From: Streptomyces sp. NBC_00287
GTDB taxonomy: Bacteria > Actinomycetota > Actinomycetes > Streptomycetales > Streptomycetaceae
NCBI RefSeq assembly: GCF_036173105.1
Contig: NZ_CP108053.1
Span: 7,378,001-7,442,000 of the forward strand
Direction of reading: 5' to 3'
DNA: 64,000 nucleotides
Shown: positions 8,595 to 17,067 of the stretch, piece after piece
Layout of the letters: the number at the start of each line of letters is the position of its first letter
Position numbering within the stretch: the stretch's first letter is position 1
Program-made: the position numbers and the translations under genes
Notes under the pieces: generated by a model
Seen by the model: only the letters and a program-made list of their open reading frames with translations
Told to the model about the DNA's origin: nothing
Database searches by the model: none

Positions 8595-9062
8595 ATGAGT
8601 GACGACATCCTCTCCGTGATACCGGCCGATCCGACCTGGCAGCCCGACCGGGCCGCGGGTGACCGCGCCGCGGCGATCGCGCTCGAGCTGGCTCCCGGGG
8701 TTCCCGATGGCGTGGACGTCGAGGTCGATGTCACCTGGCACGACACCATCACCGCCGTCCCGTGCGGGGAGAACCTGGAGAAGATCGGCTGTCCGCACTG
8801 CGGTGGGTCGATCGACATCGAGTGGTGGACCGAGCTCGTCGACGCGCACGAGGAGGACGGGTTCGCGAGCCTCGCGGTGGAGGTGCCCTGTTGCGGCGCG
8901 GCCACCTCGCTCGACGCACTGGACTACGACTGGCCCTGTGGCTTCGCCCGCTTCGAGATCGCCCTCTGGAATCCGGAGCGTTCCTGGTTCAGCCAGGAGG
9001 AACTGGGCGCGCTCGGGGCCGCACTCGGACATCCGGTACGGCAGGTCAGGGCCCACATCTGA
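8595..9062 (+). CDS. Small acidic cysteine-rich protein, zinc-ribbon-like
   Basis: A 155-residue acidic protein of unknown function. A CPHCGG knuckle at about residues 75-80 and a CC pair in VEVPCCGAAT (about 98-99) could form a zinc ribbon. Aromatic-rich segments follow (YDWPCGFARFEIALWN, SWFSQEEL). The frame stays open upstream to 8391 but that part is antisense to the start of the preceding gene; ATG 8595 begins the acidic, protein-like part (MSDDILSVIPADPTW). No membrane segment or signal is seen. It resembles Streptomyces hypothetical proteins with a C-terminal DALDYDWP-like stretch. It stands alone, divergent from the secreted unknown protein. Confidence 0.68.
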   Translation: MSDDILSVIPADPTWQPDRAAGDRAAAIALELAPGVPDGVDVEVDVTWHDTITAVPCGENLEKIGCPHCGGSIDIEWWTELVDAHEEDGFASLAVEVPCCGAATSLDALDYDWPCGFARFEIALWNPERSWFSQEELGALGAALGHPVRQVRAHI

Positions 9063-9096
9063 GGATCGTTCGGCCGGCACCGAAACGACCCCCGCC

Positions 9097-9102
9097 TAGC
9101 GT
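9097..9102 (+). promoter_or_regulatory. -10 box of a leaderless promoter
   Basis: TAGCGT fits the Streptomyces TANNNT -10 consensus and ends 6 nt before ATG 9109, so transcription would start at or next to the start codon. No ribosome site is present before that ATG, which supports a leaderless mRNA. Confidence 0.6.
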
Positions 9103-9108
9103 GGCGGA

Positions 9109-9876
9109 ATGACCCCCACCCCCTTCGCCCGCCTCCACCACCGCGACGAACCCCTTCTGCTGCCCAACGCCTGGGACCACGCCTCCGCCATGGCGCTCGC
9201 GGCGCAGGGTTTCCCGGCCGTCGGGACCACGAGTCTCGGGGTTGCCGCGGCTCTCGGCGTGCCCGACGGTGCCGCGGTGACCCGGGACGAGACGCTTCGG
9301 CTCGCGCTCACGCTGGGCAGGGGGCCGTTTCTGCTCTCCGTCGACGCGGAGGGCGGGTTCGGGCAGGATCCGGACGCGGTGGGGGAGTTCGCACGGCAGC
9401 TGGCCGTCGTCGGGGCCGTCGGGATCAATCTGGAGGACGGGGTGGGATCCGCCGCGCTGCACGCCGCGAAGATCGCCGCCGTGAAGAAGGCCGCACCGGA
9501 CCTCTTCGTCAACGCCCGCACCGATACGTACTGGTTGGGAGACGGCGACGAGCGCGACACCCTGCGCCGACTCGACGCCTATCAACAGGCCGGCGCCGAC
9601 TGCGTGTTCGTCCCGGGGCTGTCCGACCCCGTACGGATCGCGGCCCTCGTCGAGCGGCTCGACACCCCGCTCAACATCCTCTACTCCGCCTCCGGACCCA
9701 CCCTTCCGCACCTCACCGACCTCGGCGTACGCCGTGTCAGCCTCGGTTCGCTGCTCTATCGGCGGGCGCTCGGCGCGGCCCTGGAGACGGTCGCCGATAT
9801 CCGGGCGGGGCGGACACCTCGCGGTGAGACACCGCCGACGTACGACCACGTCCAGGGGCTAGTTGGCGGCAGCTGA
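9109..9876 (+). CDS. Isocitrate lyase/PEP mutase superfamily protein
   Basis: A 255-residue TIM-barrel enzyme of the PEP mutase/isocitrate lyase superfamily. Recognised by the N-terminal LPNAWDHASAMALAAQGF, the metal-binding SVDAEGGFG strand, INLEDG and VNARTDTYW, in the usual order. The catalytic cysteine loop of true isocitrate or methylisocitrate lyases (KKCGH type) is absent, so it belongs to the short actinobacterial branch whose substrate is mostly unknown; an oxaloacetate decarboxylase or a C-C lyase for a small 2-substituted acid are possibilities. It starts leaderless from the -10 box upstream and overlaps the opposing hydrolase gene by 18 bp at the 3' ends. Confidence 0.85.
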   Translation: MTPTPFARLHHRDEPLLLPNAWDHASAMALAAQGFPAVGTTSLGVAAALGVPDGAAVTRDETLRLALTLGRGPFLLSVDAEGGFGQDPDAVGEFARQLAVVGAVGINLEDGVGSAALHAAKIAAVKKAAPDLFVNARTDTYWLGDGDERDTLRRLDAYQQAGADCVFVPGLSDPVRIAALVERLDTPLNILYSASGPTLPHLTDLGVRRVSLGSLLYRRALGAALETVADIRAGRTPRGETPPTYDHVQGLVGGS

Positions 9877-10662
9877 CTCGCGCAGGGTGCGGGCGAGTTG
9901 GTCGGCGAACTCCTTTGGATGTTCCAGGGCGCCCAGGTGGCCGCCGGGGAACTCGAGCAGATCGGCCTGCGCGTTCTTGGCGATGAACGCCGCGGTGCGG
10001 TGGAGGAGTTGGCCGTGTGTGTCGGTGCCCGCCGCGAGGGTCAGGCGGGTGGTGAGAGCCGTGAAGTCGGGGGTGTAGGACGTGAAGGGGAGCAGTACCC
10101 GGGTGAGGAACAGGGCCATGGGGCTCTCCAACTCCTCCTCGGGCGTCAGGGGTTGGGGAACAAGGGGGGTGGTGTCCGCCTCCCGTTCCTCCAGGCCCGC
10201 GGTCAGGAGGGCTGCCGCCGCTTCCAAGCCCGCGGTGCGGAAGACGTCGTGGACCTCCTGGAACATCGCCCGGTGCCGGGCCGCGTCGGGGAGCGGGCCT
10301 ACGCACGGCGGCTCGTGCGCGATCACGTGCCGCAGGCGCTCCGGGTGCCGGGCGAGCAGGTCCAGGGCGGCGACGCCGCCGGCGCTGGTGCCGAAGACGT
10401 ACGCCGACTCGCCCTCGGGGAGCACCGCGTCGAGGACCCGCCGCGCCCCGTCGCTCCAGTCGCTCACCCGCTGCCGCGGCACAGGCAGTCCGAGGCGGCC
10501 GTGGGCCAGGCCCAAGGGGTCGTAGGTGACGACCGTGAAGGTGTCCACGAGTGCGTCCGTCATACGGTCCAGGCCCATGGGGTGGCCCGCACCGCCGGGG
10601 ATGATCAGCAGAACGGGGCCGGTGCCCCGTACGTCGTAGTGGTCGTGGTCCGGTTCAGTCAT
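9859..10662 (-). CDS. Alpha/beta hydrolase
   Basis: A 267-residue cytoplasmic alpha/beta hydrolase. Key elements: oxyanion strand LLIIPGGAGHPMG (about 18-30), nucleophile elbow GTSAGGVAAL with the Ser in G-T-S-A-G-G, and a C-terminal His in GGHLGALEHP. ATG 10662 (MTEPDHDHYDV) is preferred to the upstream in-frame ATG because it overlaps the TetR stop by 8 nt, giving translational coupling. The substrate cannot be read from the sequence. As an operon partner of a TetR regulator it may degrade or modify the small molecule that the regulator senses. Confidence 0.82.
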   Translation of the reverse strand: MTEPDHDHYDVRGTGPVLLIIPGGAGHPMGLDRMTDALVDTFTVVTYDPLGLAHGRLGLPVPRQRVSDWSDGARRVLDAVLPEGESAYVFGTSAGGVAALDLLARHPERLRHVIAHEPPCVGPLPDAARHRAMFQEVHDVFRTAGLEAAAALLTAGLEEREADTTPLVPQPLTPEEELESPMALFLTRVLLPFTSYTPDFTALTTRLTLAAGTDTHGQLLHRTAAFIAKNAQADLLEFPGGHLGALEHPKEFADQLARTLRESAAAN

Positions 10663-11239
10663 CGGTCCTCTCCTGCTTCGGCCAGTGCTCCAGCGCCACA
10701 TGCAGCGCTTCGATCGCCCGGTCCCACGAGCGGCGTACGTCCCTGGGTACGCCGAAGGCGCCCGCGGACTCCAGGGCGCAGTAGCCGTGGAAGGTGCTGC
10801 GCAGCAGGCGTACCGCGTCGGTCAGGTCGGGTTCCTCCAGGCCGTAGGCGCGGAGCATGCCGTAGGTGATCTCGGCGGTGCGGCGCAGGGCGGGGGAGTC
10901 CGTCACCAGGGCCTGGTCCATGCGGATCTGGGTCGCCGCGTATCTGCCCGGGTGGTCCAGGGCGTACTCCCGGTAGGCGTTTGCGAAGGCCGTCAGCGCG
11001 TCCTTGCCGGCCCGGCCCGCGACCGCCAAGGCGATCCGGTCGATCATCTCCTCGCCCGCCAGCAGCGCGATCCGGGTCCTCAGGTCCTGGAGGTTCTTCA
11101 CATGCGAGTACAGGCTCGCGTCCTTCACGCCGAAGTGCCGGGCCAGTGCCGAAAGACTGACCTTCTCGAAGCCGGCCTCGTCGGCCAGGTCGGCGGCGGC
11201 AGCGGTGATGCGGTCGGCGGTGAGACCCGCTCGGGGCAT
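10655..11239 (-). CDS. TetR family transcriptional regulator
   Basis: A 194-residue TetR repressor. The N-terminal HTH is clear (GLTADRITAAAADLADEAGF, then LSALARHFGVKDASLYSHVK, about 27-46). The C-terminal ligand domain contains the WHG-like FHGYCALESAGAFG motif. The ATG follows a GGAGGTCC ribosome site. It is the first gene of a two-gene operon with the alpha/beta hydrolase and probably controls its own promoter through the inverted repeat upstream. Confidence 0.88.
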   Translation of the reverse strand: MPRAGLTADRITAAAADLADEAGFEKVSLSALARHFGVKDASLYSHVKNLQDLRTRIALLAGEEMIDRIALAVAGRAGKDALTAFANAYREYALDHPGRYAATQIRMDQALVTDSPALRRTAEITYGMLRAYGLEEPDLTDAVRLLRSTFHGYCALESAGAFGVPRDVRRSWDRAIEALHVALEHWPKQERTDD

Positions 11240-11274
11240 GGGGGACCTCCGTTCCTGTGGGTGCTAGCCTACAA

Positions 11275-11289
11275 CCTAGGGACTCTAGG
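11275..11289. promoter_or_regulatory. Candidate TetR operator
   Basis: CCTAG-GGACT-CTAGG is a perfect inverted repeat with a 5-nt spacer, 36-50 nt upstream of the tetR start. A further partial copy (GCTAGCCTACAACCTAG) lies immediately beside it. Position and symmetry suit autoregulation; binding is inferred. Confidence 0.4.
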
Positions 11290-11299
11290 AAGCTCGGTT

Positions 11300-11470
11300 T
11301 CATCGCATCAGCGGCGGCAGTCCGGTCAACACACCCCAGCCCGCCGCGCCGGCCGTCAGCAGTGCCGTCGGCCAGCCCGCCCCGGCGGCGAGCGTGAGAC
11401 CGCCGACGACAGCGGCGGTGAGCAGGGCGAGGGTGAGGACGACCAGAGTGCGGACGTCGAAGAGCGGCAT
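11300..11470 (-). CDS. Small two-segment membrane protein
   Basis: An ORF of 56 codons, reading MPLFDVRTLVVLTLALLTAA at the start and ending in TGLPPLMR. It contains two hydrophobic stretches (about 8-30 and 33-52) split by AGAGWPT, so probably a small integral membrane protein. A GGGAAGGAC ribosome site lies 6 nt before the ATG and codon use is typical of the genome. It lies upstream of tetR in the same orientation, but the candidate tetR promoter lies between them. Function unknown. Confidence 0.55.
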   Translation of the reverse strand: MPLFDVRTLVVLTLALLTAAVVGGLTLAAGAGWPTALLTAGAAGWGVLTGLPPLMR

Positions 11471-11662
11471 GCTGTGTCCTTCCCGTACGTCCTGGGGCAG
11501 TTGCCCCGAGGATGCGTACGGCCAGCCTCCGGCCGAATGGCCCCATCCCGCGGCGACGGCGAACGACTCCGAACGACCACGAACGATCGACGCGATCCCC
11601 GAACATCCCTGCCTGGCTACGCTGATGACGGATCGTCGGAAACCGCGGGTCAGAGGAGACGT

Positions 11663-14600
11663 ATGGCCACTCCACAGGGCGCCCCAGAACCGCTTCTCCG
11701 CTTCTGCGGCAGTCTGCGGGAACTGAAGTTCGTCTCGGGCGCGCCCTCACTCGGCGACCTGAAACGGCGGATGCCCTCACGCCCGGCCGCCAGCACGCTC
11801 AGCCCCCTGCTGGCCGGGAAGATCCGGCGCGCCCCGCGCTGGGAACTCGTGCGCGAACTCGTCGCCGCCTGCCAGGAGCACGCGACAGCGGTCGGCATCG
11901 ACCTCCCCGAGGACCTCGGCTCCGTGCCGGTCTGGCGCCGGCGCCACGACGAACTGGTCCGGACCCTCGACGGTGCGGCACCCCGGCAGGCGCCCGGCGA
12001 ACTCGGCGAGCTGCTGCGCCTCACGGCGTCCGGACAGCCACCCACTCTCGGTGAACTCACCGACACCGACCTGGGGGTGGCCCCGCGGCTGCCCGGCGCG
12101 GACGCCGGATACATAGCCCGGGGCGACTTCGACGAGGAGATGCGCAGCATGCTCGCCCTCGAAGGCCCGCCCCACCCGTTCGCCCTTGCGTACGGGGAGG
12201 ACCGCGCGGGCAAGACCCGGTCGGCCGTCGAGGCGCTGCGCGCGGAGTTCGCGGCCGGCACGCCTGTGTTGATCCCGCACACGGTCGCCGCGGTGTCCCG
12301 GTTGCGCTCACACGCGGAGACGCTCGACCGCCTTCCGACACCGGTCGTGCTCTGGCTGGACGATCTGACGGAGGCCGACTTGGAGCGGCTGACGCCGGAG
12401 CTGCTGGAGTGGCTCTCCGGGTGGGCGGTGACCGCCGGAACGATCTCCGCGCGCCGGTGCGGGGCGATCCTTGAGGCGACCGGACCCAATGGGGCGGTCG
12501 CCCGGGCCGCGCTGAGCACCGCGTGCCTGGTGCATCTGCCGCTCGAACTCGACGAGGCCGAACGCGCCGAGGCCGCCTGGCACTTCGCGGGCGGTGCCGT
12601 GCCCAGGAGCTTCGCCGAGGTGGCCGAAGCCTCGCAGCCCCGCGAGATGCTGCTGCGGCTCAACACCGCCCGGTCCGCCAACCCGGTCGGCGTCGCCGTC
12701 GTCCGTGCCGCCGTGGACTGTCGGCGGGCGGGCCTGGACCGGGGGCTGACGCGCGACGAACTGCTCCGGCTGCTCCCGCCGTATCTGACCGCGCTCGGCG
12801 CTCGCAGGGCCACAAGGGACGCGTTCGAGCAAGGTCTGGCCTGGGCCCGGGACCCGGTCGTGGGTGGCCGTGCACTGCTTTCCGACACAGCCGAGGATGG
12901 CTGGCAGGCCGCGCCGGAGCTGGTCCGCGAGGCCGACTCCGGGCCGGTGCCCGGCTTCCTCTGGCCGGAGCTGCTGGACCTGGCCACGCCCGAAGAGGCC
13001 CTGGACATCGGCTACCAGGCCGGGAGGCGAGACGCACCCGTGTACGCGGCCGCCGCCTTCACCAAGGCCATGGAGGACGAGGAGAACCGGCCGGTCGCCC
13101 TGCTGTGGCTCGCGAAGGCGAAGTGGCTGCTCGGCGCGAACATCGGCGCCAAGGACGCCTTCCGGCAGCTTATCGAGACCGGGGACGCCGAGCACCGGGC
13201 ACAAGCCGCCCTGGAACTCGGCGCGTTGCTGAAGTACGAAGGGGACATCGAGGGTGCCGAGGAGGCATGGCGCCTGGCGGCCGCGGACGGGGACGTGAAG
13301 CGCGTCGCACCTCAGGCCCGCTACCAGCTGGCCACCATGCTGGCGACCGAACGCCCGCACAGGGAGGAGGACTTCGAGGCCCTCTTCCGCGAGGTCGCCA
13401 CCAGCGGACACGCCGATCTCGCCCCGAGGTCGTGGACCCTGCTCGCGGGGCTGTATCAGGACCGCGGTGATCTGCTGGGCGCCCTGGAGGCCTGGGAGCG
13501 GGCCGCGGAGTGGGACCACGCAGAGGCGACGGAGGTGATGGAGGCGATGGTCCCCGATCTCCACCAGCGCATCCTGGAGCTGGCGGAGGTGCACCACGGC
13601 GGGCCCGCGCCCCGGACCGCCGGGGAGCTGGTGGAACAGGCCGACCGGCTCGGGGAGCTGGGGGACTGGACGGGGGCGCTGGCGGCGTACGGCGCCGCCG
13701 CGGACTGCGAGGATCCGGAGCTACGGGCCCGCGCGCTGCTCGGCACGGCCCGGATCCTGCAGGGCCAGGGACACATCGGTCAGGCGTGTGAGGCCTGCGA
13801 GGCCGTCGCGGAGTGCGGTGTGCCCGACCACGCGGCCAAGGCGCTGCTGGAACTCGGGGTGATGCTGGACGAGGCGGGAGACGTGCCGGGGGCGTACCGG
13901 GCATGGTCGAGGGCCGTGGAGACGGGTGCGGCCGAGGAGGCGGACATCGCCGCGCTCAACCTCGGCGTGCTGGAGGTGGGGCGCGGGCGCGCCGACGCGG
14001 CGGAGCCGGCCTTCCGCCGAGCGGTGCGGTCACCGAACCAGCGGATCCGGGCGAAGGCCGCGCTGAACCTCGCGGTGCTGCACGAGGAGTACGGGGCCGA
14101 GGCGGACACGGTGGACGCCTGGTACCGCACGGCCATCGAGACCGAGGACCCGGAGTTCATGCCGCAGGCCGCCATCGCCCTGGGCGGCCGTCTGATCGGC
14201 CGGGGCCTGAGGGCCGAACCGAAGCGGCTGTTGGAGATGGCGATCGGGGCGGGCGACCCCGGTGAGAAGGCGCGGGCGACGATGTTCCTGGGGGCGGTCC
14301 ATGACCTGGACGACGACGTGGACCGTGCCGCGGCCCTGTACCGCCGGGCCATCGAGCTGAAGCACCCGGACCATTCCGTGGAGGCCCAGCTGTACTTCGG
14401 GAAGCTCTGCCTGCGCACCCATCGCGACGACGCGGCCCGCTGGCACCTGCGGGCGGCCCTGGACGCGGGGCACGCCGAGCACTCACCCGAGGCGGGGCTG
14501 CTGCTCGCGCAGATCCACCAGGGATACGGCGAGCTCGACGAGGCGGAACTGCTGCTGGCGCAGCTCGTGGAGACAGGCCACGAGGAGGTTGCCCCCGAGG

Positions 14601-14740
14601 CCGGGGAGCTGCTCGGCGACGTACTGGCGGGCAGCGGCCGTATCGAGGAGGCGCGGCGGGTGTGGGCCTGGGTGGCAGCGCAGGGCCGGGAGCCGAACGC
14701 GGGAACCGCTCGCGCCAGGCTCGCGGAACTGGGCGACTGA
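11663..14740 (+). CDS. HTH-NTPase-TPR protein (STAND-like)
   Basis: A 1025-residue soluble protein in three parts. Residues 16-75 resemble the HTH seen at the N-terminus of many Streptomyces regulators (LRELKFVSGAPSLGDL, TLSPLLAGKI, WELVRELVAAC). Residues 170-420 hold an NTPase: P-loop GEDRAGKT (178-185) and Walker B VVLWLDDL (228-235). From about 440 to the end are tandem TPR/Sel1-like helical repeats of about 36 residues (ALLWLAKAKWLLGA, AQAALELGALLKYEGDIEGAEE, AALNLGVLEVGRG). The plan HTH + ATPase + TPR matches STAND-type signalling proteins. ATG 11663 has GAGGAG 4 nt upstream; the much longer open frame before it is antisense to tetR. Ligand and target are unknown. Confidence 0.78.
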   Translation: MATPQGAPEPLLRFCGSLRELKFVSGAPSLGDLKRRMPSRPAASTLSPLLAGKIRRAPRWELVRELVAACQEHATAVGIDLPEDLGSVPVWRRRHDELVRTLDGAAPRQAPGELGELLRLTASGQPPTLGELTDTDLGVAPRLPGADAGYIARGDFDEEMRSMLALEGPPHPFALAYGEDRAGKTRSAVEALRAEFAAGTPVLIPHTVAAVSRLRSHAETLDRLPTPVVLWLDDLTEADLERLTPELLEWLSGWAVTAGTISARRCGAILEATGPNGAVARAALSTACLVHLPLELDEAERAEAAWHFAGGAVPRSFAEVAEASQPREMLLRLNTARSANPVGVAVVRAAVDCRRAGLDRGLTRDELLRLLPPYLTALGARRATRDAFEQGLAWARDPVVGGRALLSDTAEDGWQAAPELVREADSGPVPGFLWPELLDLATPEEALDIGYQAGRRDAPVYAAAAFTKAMEDEENRPVALLWLAKAKWLLGANIGAKDAFRQLIETGDAEHRAQAALELGALLKYEGDIEGAEEAWRLAAADGDVKRVAPQARYQLATMLATERPHREEDFEALFREVATSGHADLAPRSWTLLAGLYQDRGDLLGALEAWERAAEWDHAEATEVMEAMVPDLHQRILELAEVHHGGPAPRTAGELVEQADRLGELGDWTGALAAYGAAADCEDPELRARALLGTARILQGQGHIGQACEACEAVAECGVPDHAAKALLELGVMLDEAGDVPGAYRAWSRAVETGAAEEADIAALNLGVLEVGRGRADAAEPAFRRAVRSPNQRIRAKAALNLAVLHEEYGAEADTVDAWYRTAIETEDPEFMPQAAIALGGRLIGRGLRAEPKRLLEMAIGAGDPGEKARATMFLGAVHDLDDDVDRAAALYRRAIELKHPDHSVEAQLYFGKLCLRTHRDDAARWHLRAALDAGHAEHSPEAGLLLAQIHQGYGELDEAELLLAQLVETGHEEVAPEAGELLGDVLAGSGRIEEARRVWAWVAAQGREPNAGTARARLAELGD

Positions 14741-14750
14741 AGCGACCGGC

Positions 14751-15407
14751 TCAGGGCGCTCCGGGCTTCACCAGGCCCGTTTCGTACGCCAGCACCACCG
14801 CCTGCGCCCGGTCGCGCAGCGTCAGCTTTGCGAAGATGCGCGCCACATGCGACTTCACCGTCGCCTCGCTGAGGGTCAGATGCGCGGCCAGTTCCGTGTT
14901 GGACAGGCCCCGGCCCAGCAGGGTCAGGACCTCCAGTTCCCGAGGCGTGAGCGACTCCAGGGAAGCGGGTGGGGCGGAGGGCGTCGAGTCCGCGAAGCGT
15001 TCCACCAGGCGGCGGGTGATGGAGGGGGCCAGGAGTGCGTCGCCGGTGCTGACCAGGCGTACCGCTGCCGCCAGGTGTTCCGGAGTCACGTCCTTCAGCA
15101 GGAAGCCGCTCGCCCCGATCGACAGGGCCGTATAGACGTAGTGGTCCAGGTCGAATGTCGTCAGCATCAACACCCGGCAGGAAGGCGACTGTCGGAGGAT
15201 GCGGCGGGTGGCCTCCAGGCCGTCCATCGTCGGCATCCGGATGTCCATCAGGACCACGTCCGGCTTCAACTCGTGCGCCAGCGACACCGCTTCCGCGCCG
15301 TCCGCCGCCTCGCCGACCACTTCGATACCGCGCGCGGTCAGGATCAGCCGGAAACCGGTCCGGATCAGCGTCTGGTCGTCGACGACCAGCACCCGGGGCG
15401 CCATCAC
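14751..15407 (-). CDS. NarL/LuxR family response regulator
   Basis: A 218-residue two-component response regulator. The receiver domain (3-120) has the acidic pair VVDDQ, the phospho-acceptor Asp in DVVLMDIRMP, and Lys in FLLKDVTPEHL. The LuxR-type HTH follows (LTPRELEVLTLLGRGLSNTE, then AHLTLSEATVKSHVARIFAK). It is encoded just after its histidine kinase. The start is either GTG 15407, overlapping the kinase stop by 4 nt, or ATG 15404, overlapping by 1 nt. Its likely target is the ABC exporter operon on the other side of the kinase gene. Confidence 0.9.
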   Translation of the reverse strand: MMAPRVLVVDDQTLIRTGFRLILTARGIEVVGEAADGAEAVSLAHELKPDVVLMDIRMPTMDGLEATRRILRQSPSCRVLMLTTFDLDHYVYTALSIGASGFLLKDVTPEHLAAAVRLVSTGDALLAPSITRRLVERFADSTPSAPPASLESLTPRELEVLTLLGRGLSNTELAAHLTLSEATVKSHVARIFAKLTLRDRAQAVVLAYETGLVKPGAP

Positions 15408-16228
15408 GGGCGGTCCAGCGGAATGCGGGCCCGGACCCGGTAACCCCCGCCGAGCCGCCGACGGGCGTCCAGATCACCGCCGTACACCGTGACCCGCTCC
15501 CGCAGCCCGAGCAGCCCGCGACCCGTCCCCTGGCGTGCCGGTCGCGGTGGAGCGTCTCCGGTCAGGACGCTCGGGCCGGTGCTCAGGATCTCCACGCGCA
15601 GTGCGTGCTCCGCGTACCGGACGGTGACCTCGGCCTTGCCGCCCTCCCCGTGGCGGAGGGCGTTGGTCAGCGCCTCCTGGACGATCCGGTACGCCGTCAC
15701 GTCCACCCCCTGCGGCAGCGGGCACGGCTCGCCGGAGATCCGTACCTCCACCGGCAGTCCGGCGAAGGAGATCCGGTCGACGAGGGTGCCGAGGCGGTCG
15801 AGGCCCGGCTGTGGAGCGAGGCCCACCGCCTCCCCGGGCTCCTCGGCCGTCCCGGTCTCCACGCCGTCCGCCGACGGCGCCAGCACCCCCAGCAGATGCC
15901 GTAGGTCCGTCATCGCCCCCCGCCCCGCGTCCTCCACCGCGCGCAGAGCCGTCGCCGCCTCGTCCGGCATGGTGCCCAGCACCTCGCGCGCCGCCCCGGC
16001 CTGCACCACCATGAGGCTGACGTTGTGGCTCACGATGTCGTGCAACTCGCGGGCGATACGGTCCCGTTCGGCCGCGACCGCGGCCCGCGCCGCGTTCTCC
16101 CGCTCCCGCTCAAGAAGCCATCCCCGTTCCCCCACGGCCGCCCGCCACCGCAGCCGCGTCCGTACCAGCGCCACCGCCAGACAGACCACGGCCGCGCACG
16201 CCGCGACCAGCACCATCGTCTCCCACAC
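15404..16228 (-). CDS. Sensor histidine kinase (HisKA_3 type)
   Basis: A 274-residue kinase, partner of the response regulator. It has one N-terminal membrane segment (ETMVLVAACAAVVCLAVALV), a short linker, the HisKA_3 dimerisation domain with the phospho-acceptor His in RIARELHDIVSHNVSLM, and a C-terminal HATPase domain (AYRIVQEALTNALRHGEGG as N box, GTGRGLLGLRERV as G box). The sensor region is almost absent, so signal may come through a membrane partner, for instance the ABC transporter encoded divergently, as in BceS-like intramembrane-sensing systems. GTG 16228 (VWETMVL) was chosen because it begins just before the membrane segment and has AAGGTGA upstream. Confidence 0.86.
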   Translation of the reverse strand: MWETMVLVAACAAVVCLAVALVRTRLRWRAAVGERGWLLERERENAARAAVAAERDRIARELHDIVSHNVSLMVVQAGAAREVLGTMPDEAATALRAVEDAGRGAMTDLRHLLGVLAPSADGVETGTAEEPGEAVGLAPQPGLDRLGTLVDRISFAGLPVEVRISGEPCPLPQGVDVTAYRIVQEALTNALRHGEGGKAEVTVRYAEHALRVEILSTGPSVLTGDAPPRPARQGTGRGLLGLRERVTVYGGDLDARRRLGGGYRVRARIPLDRP

Positions 16229-16266
16229 GGGTTCACCTTGGCAGACGGCCGGCGGACGCGCATCGG

Positions 16267-16295
16267 CCCGGGGATGCAGCGGCTGCATCCCCGGG
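16267..16295. promoter_or_regulatory. Perfect 29-bp palindrome between kinase and ABC genes
   Basis: Two 14-bp arms, CCCGGGGATGCAGC (16267-16280) and GCTGCATCCCCGGG (16282-16295), match perfectly around a single central G. It lies 39 nt upstream of the kinase start and about 57 nt upstream of the -10 box of the ABC operon. No gene ends here, so it is not a terminator. Best explanation: binding site of the response regulator, controlling both directions. Confidence 0.65.
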
Positions 16296-16352
16296 ATGAG
16301 GAGCCCTCCCAGGTGCCATCCCGGGACGGATGTCCGCGCCCGCCGTCCGCCG

Positions 16353-16358
16353 TAGCGT
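16353..16358 (+). promoter_or_regulatory. -10 box of a leaderless promoter for the ABC operon
   Basis: TAGCGT, with 7 nt before ATG 16366 and no ribosome site, the same arrangement as at 9097-9102. Confidence 0.55.
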
Positions 16359-16365
16359 CCTGGGC

Positions 16366-17067
16366 ATGGTCAATCAGGAGAGCGGGGCCGTCGTACGACT
16401 CGACGGGGTGCGCAAGGAGTACGGCGAGACGACGGCGCTGGACGGGGTGTCGCTGCGGATCGGGGCGGGGGAGGCGGTCGCCGTGATGGGGCCTTCGGGG
16501 TGCGGCAAGTCCACCCTGCTCAACATGATCGCGGGCCTCGACCGGCCGACCGGCGGTTCCGTCGTCGTGCACGGCGAGAACGTGGGGGAGCTCTCCGAGA
16601 AGGGGCTCGCCCTGTACCGGCGGCGCCGGATCGGCATGATCTTCCAGTTCTTCAACCTGATCGACGACCTCTCGGCGCTCGACAACGTCGCCCTGGCTGC
16701 CCAGTTGACCGGCACCCCGGCCCGGCAGGCCCGCCGCCGCGCCCTGGAGCTCTTCGACGAACTCGGCATCGCCGACCGCCGTAACGCCTACCCGGCGGTG
16801 CTCAGCGGCGGCGAACGCCAACGCGTCGCCGTGGCCCGGGCGTTGATGAACCGTCCCGCCCTGCTGCTGGCCGACGAGCCGACCGGCGCCCTGGACAGCC
16901 GTTCCGGGGAGCAGGTGATGGACCTGTTGATCGACCTCAACCAGATCGGCCAGACCCTGATCCTGGTCACCCATGACGCACACCTGGCCCGACGCTGCGC
17001 GAGCCGGATCGTCGAGTTCGCCGACGGCCGGGTCACCGGCGAGCACACCCTGGAGCCGTCCGCATGA
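16366..17067 (+). CDS. ABC transporter ATP-binding protein (MacB/LolD type)
   Basis: A 233-residue ATPase subunit. Walker A is GPSGCGKST, the Q loop is FQFFNLIDDLSALDNV, the signature is LSGGERQRVAVARAL, Walker B is ALLLADEPTGALDS, and the switch His is in LVTHDAHLARR. The sequence is of the MacB/LolD/FtsE class that pairs with FtsX-type permeases, here the next gene with a 4-nt overlap (ATGA). ATG 16366 (MVNQESG) was preferred to an in-frame ATG at 16330 because of the leaderless -10 box. Likely exports or extracts an antimicrobial or lipid compound under control of the adjacent two-component system. Confidence 0.92.
   Translation: MVNQESGAVVRLDGVRKEYGETTALDGVSLRIGAGEAVAVMGPSGCGKSTLLNMIAGLDRPTGGSVVVHGENVGELSEKGLALYRRRRIGMIFQFFNLIDDLSALDNVALAAQLTGTPARQARRRALELFDELGIADRRNAYPAVLSGGERQRVAVARALMNRPALLLADEPTGALDSRSGEQVMDLLIDLNQIGQTLILVTHDAHLARRCASRIVEFADGRVTGEHTLEPSA

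Noticed and set aside
10685..11662. Extension of the HTH-NTPase-TPR ORF upstream to 10685
   Set aside because: This part is antisense to tetR and the small membrane ORF, and only ATG 11663 has a ribosome site.
11663..14740. STAND-like protein as part of a defence island
   Set aside because: Flanking genes are ordinary regulators and a two-component/ABC pair; no nuclease, protease or other effector lies beside it.
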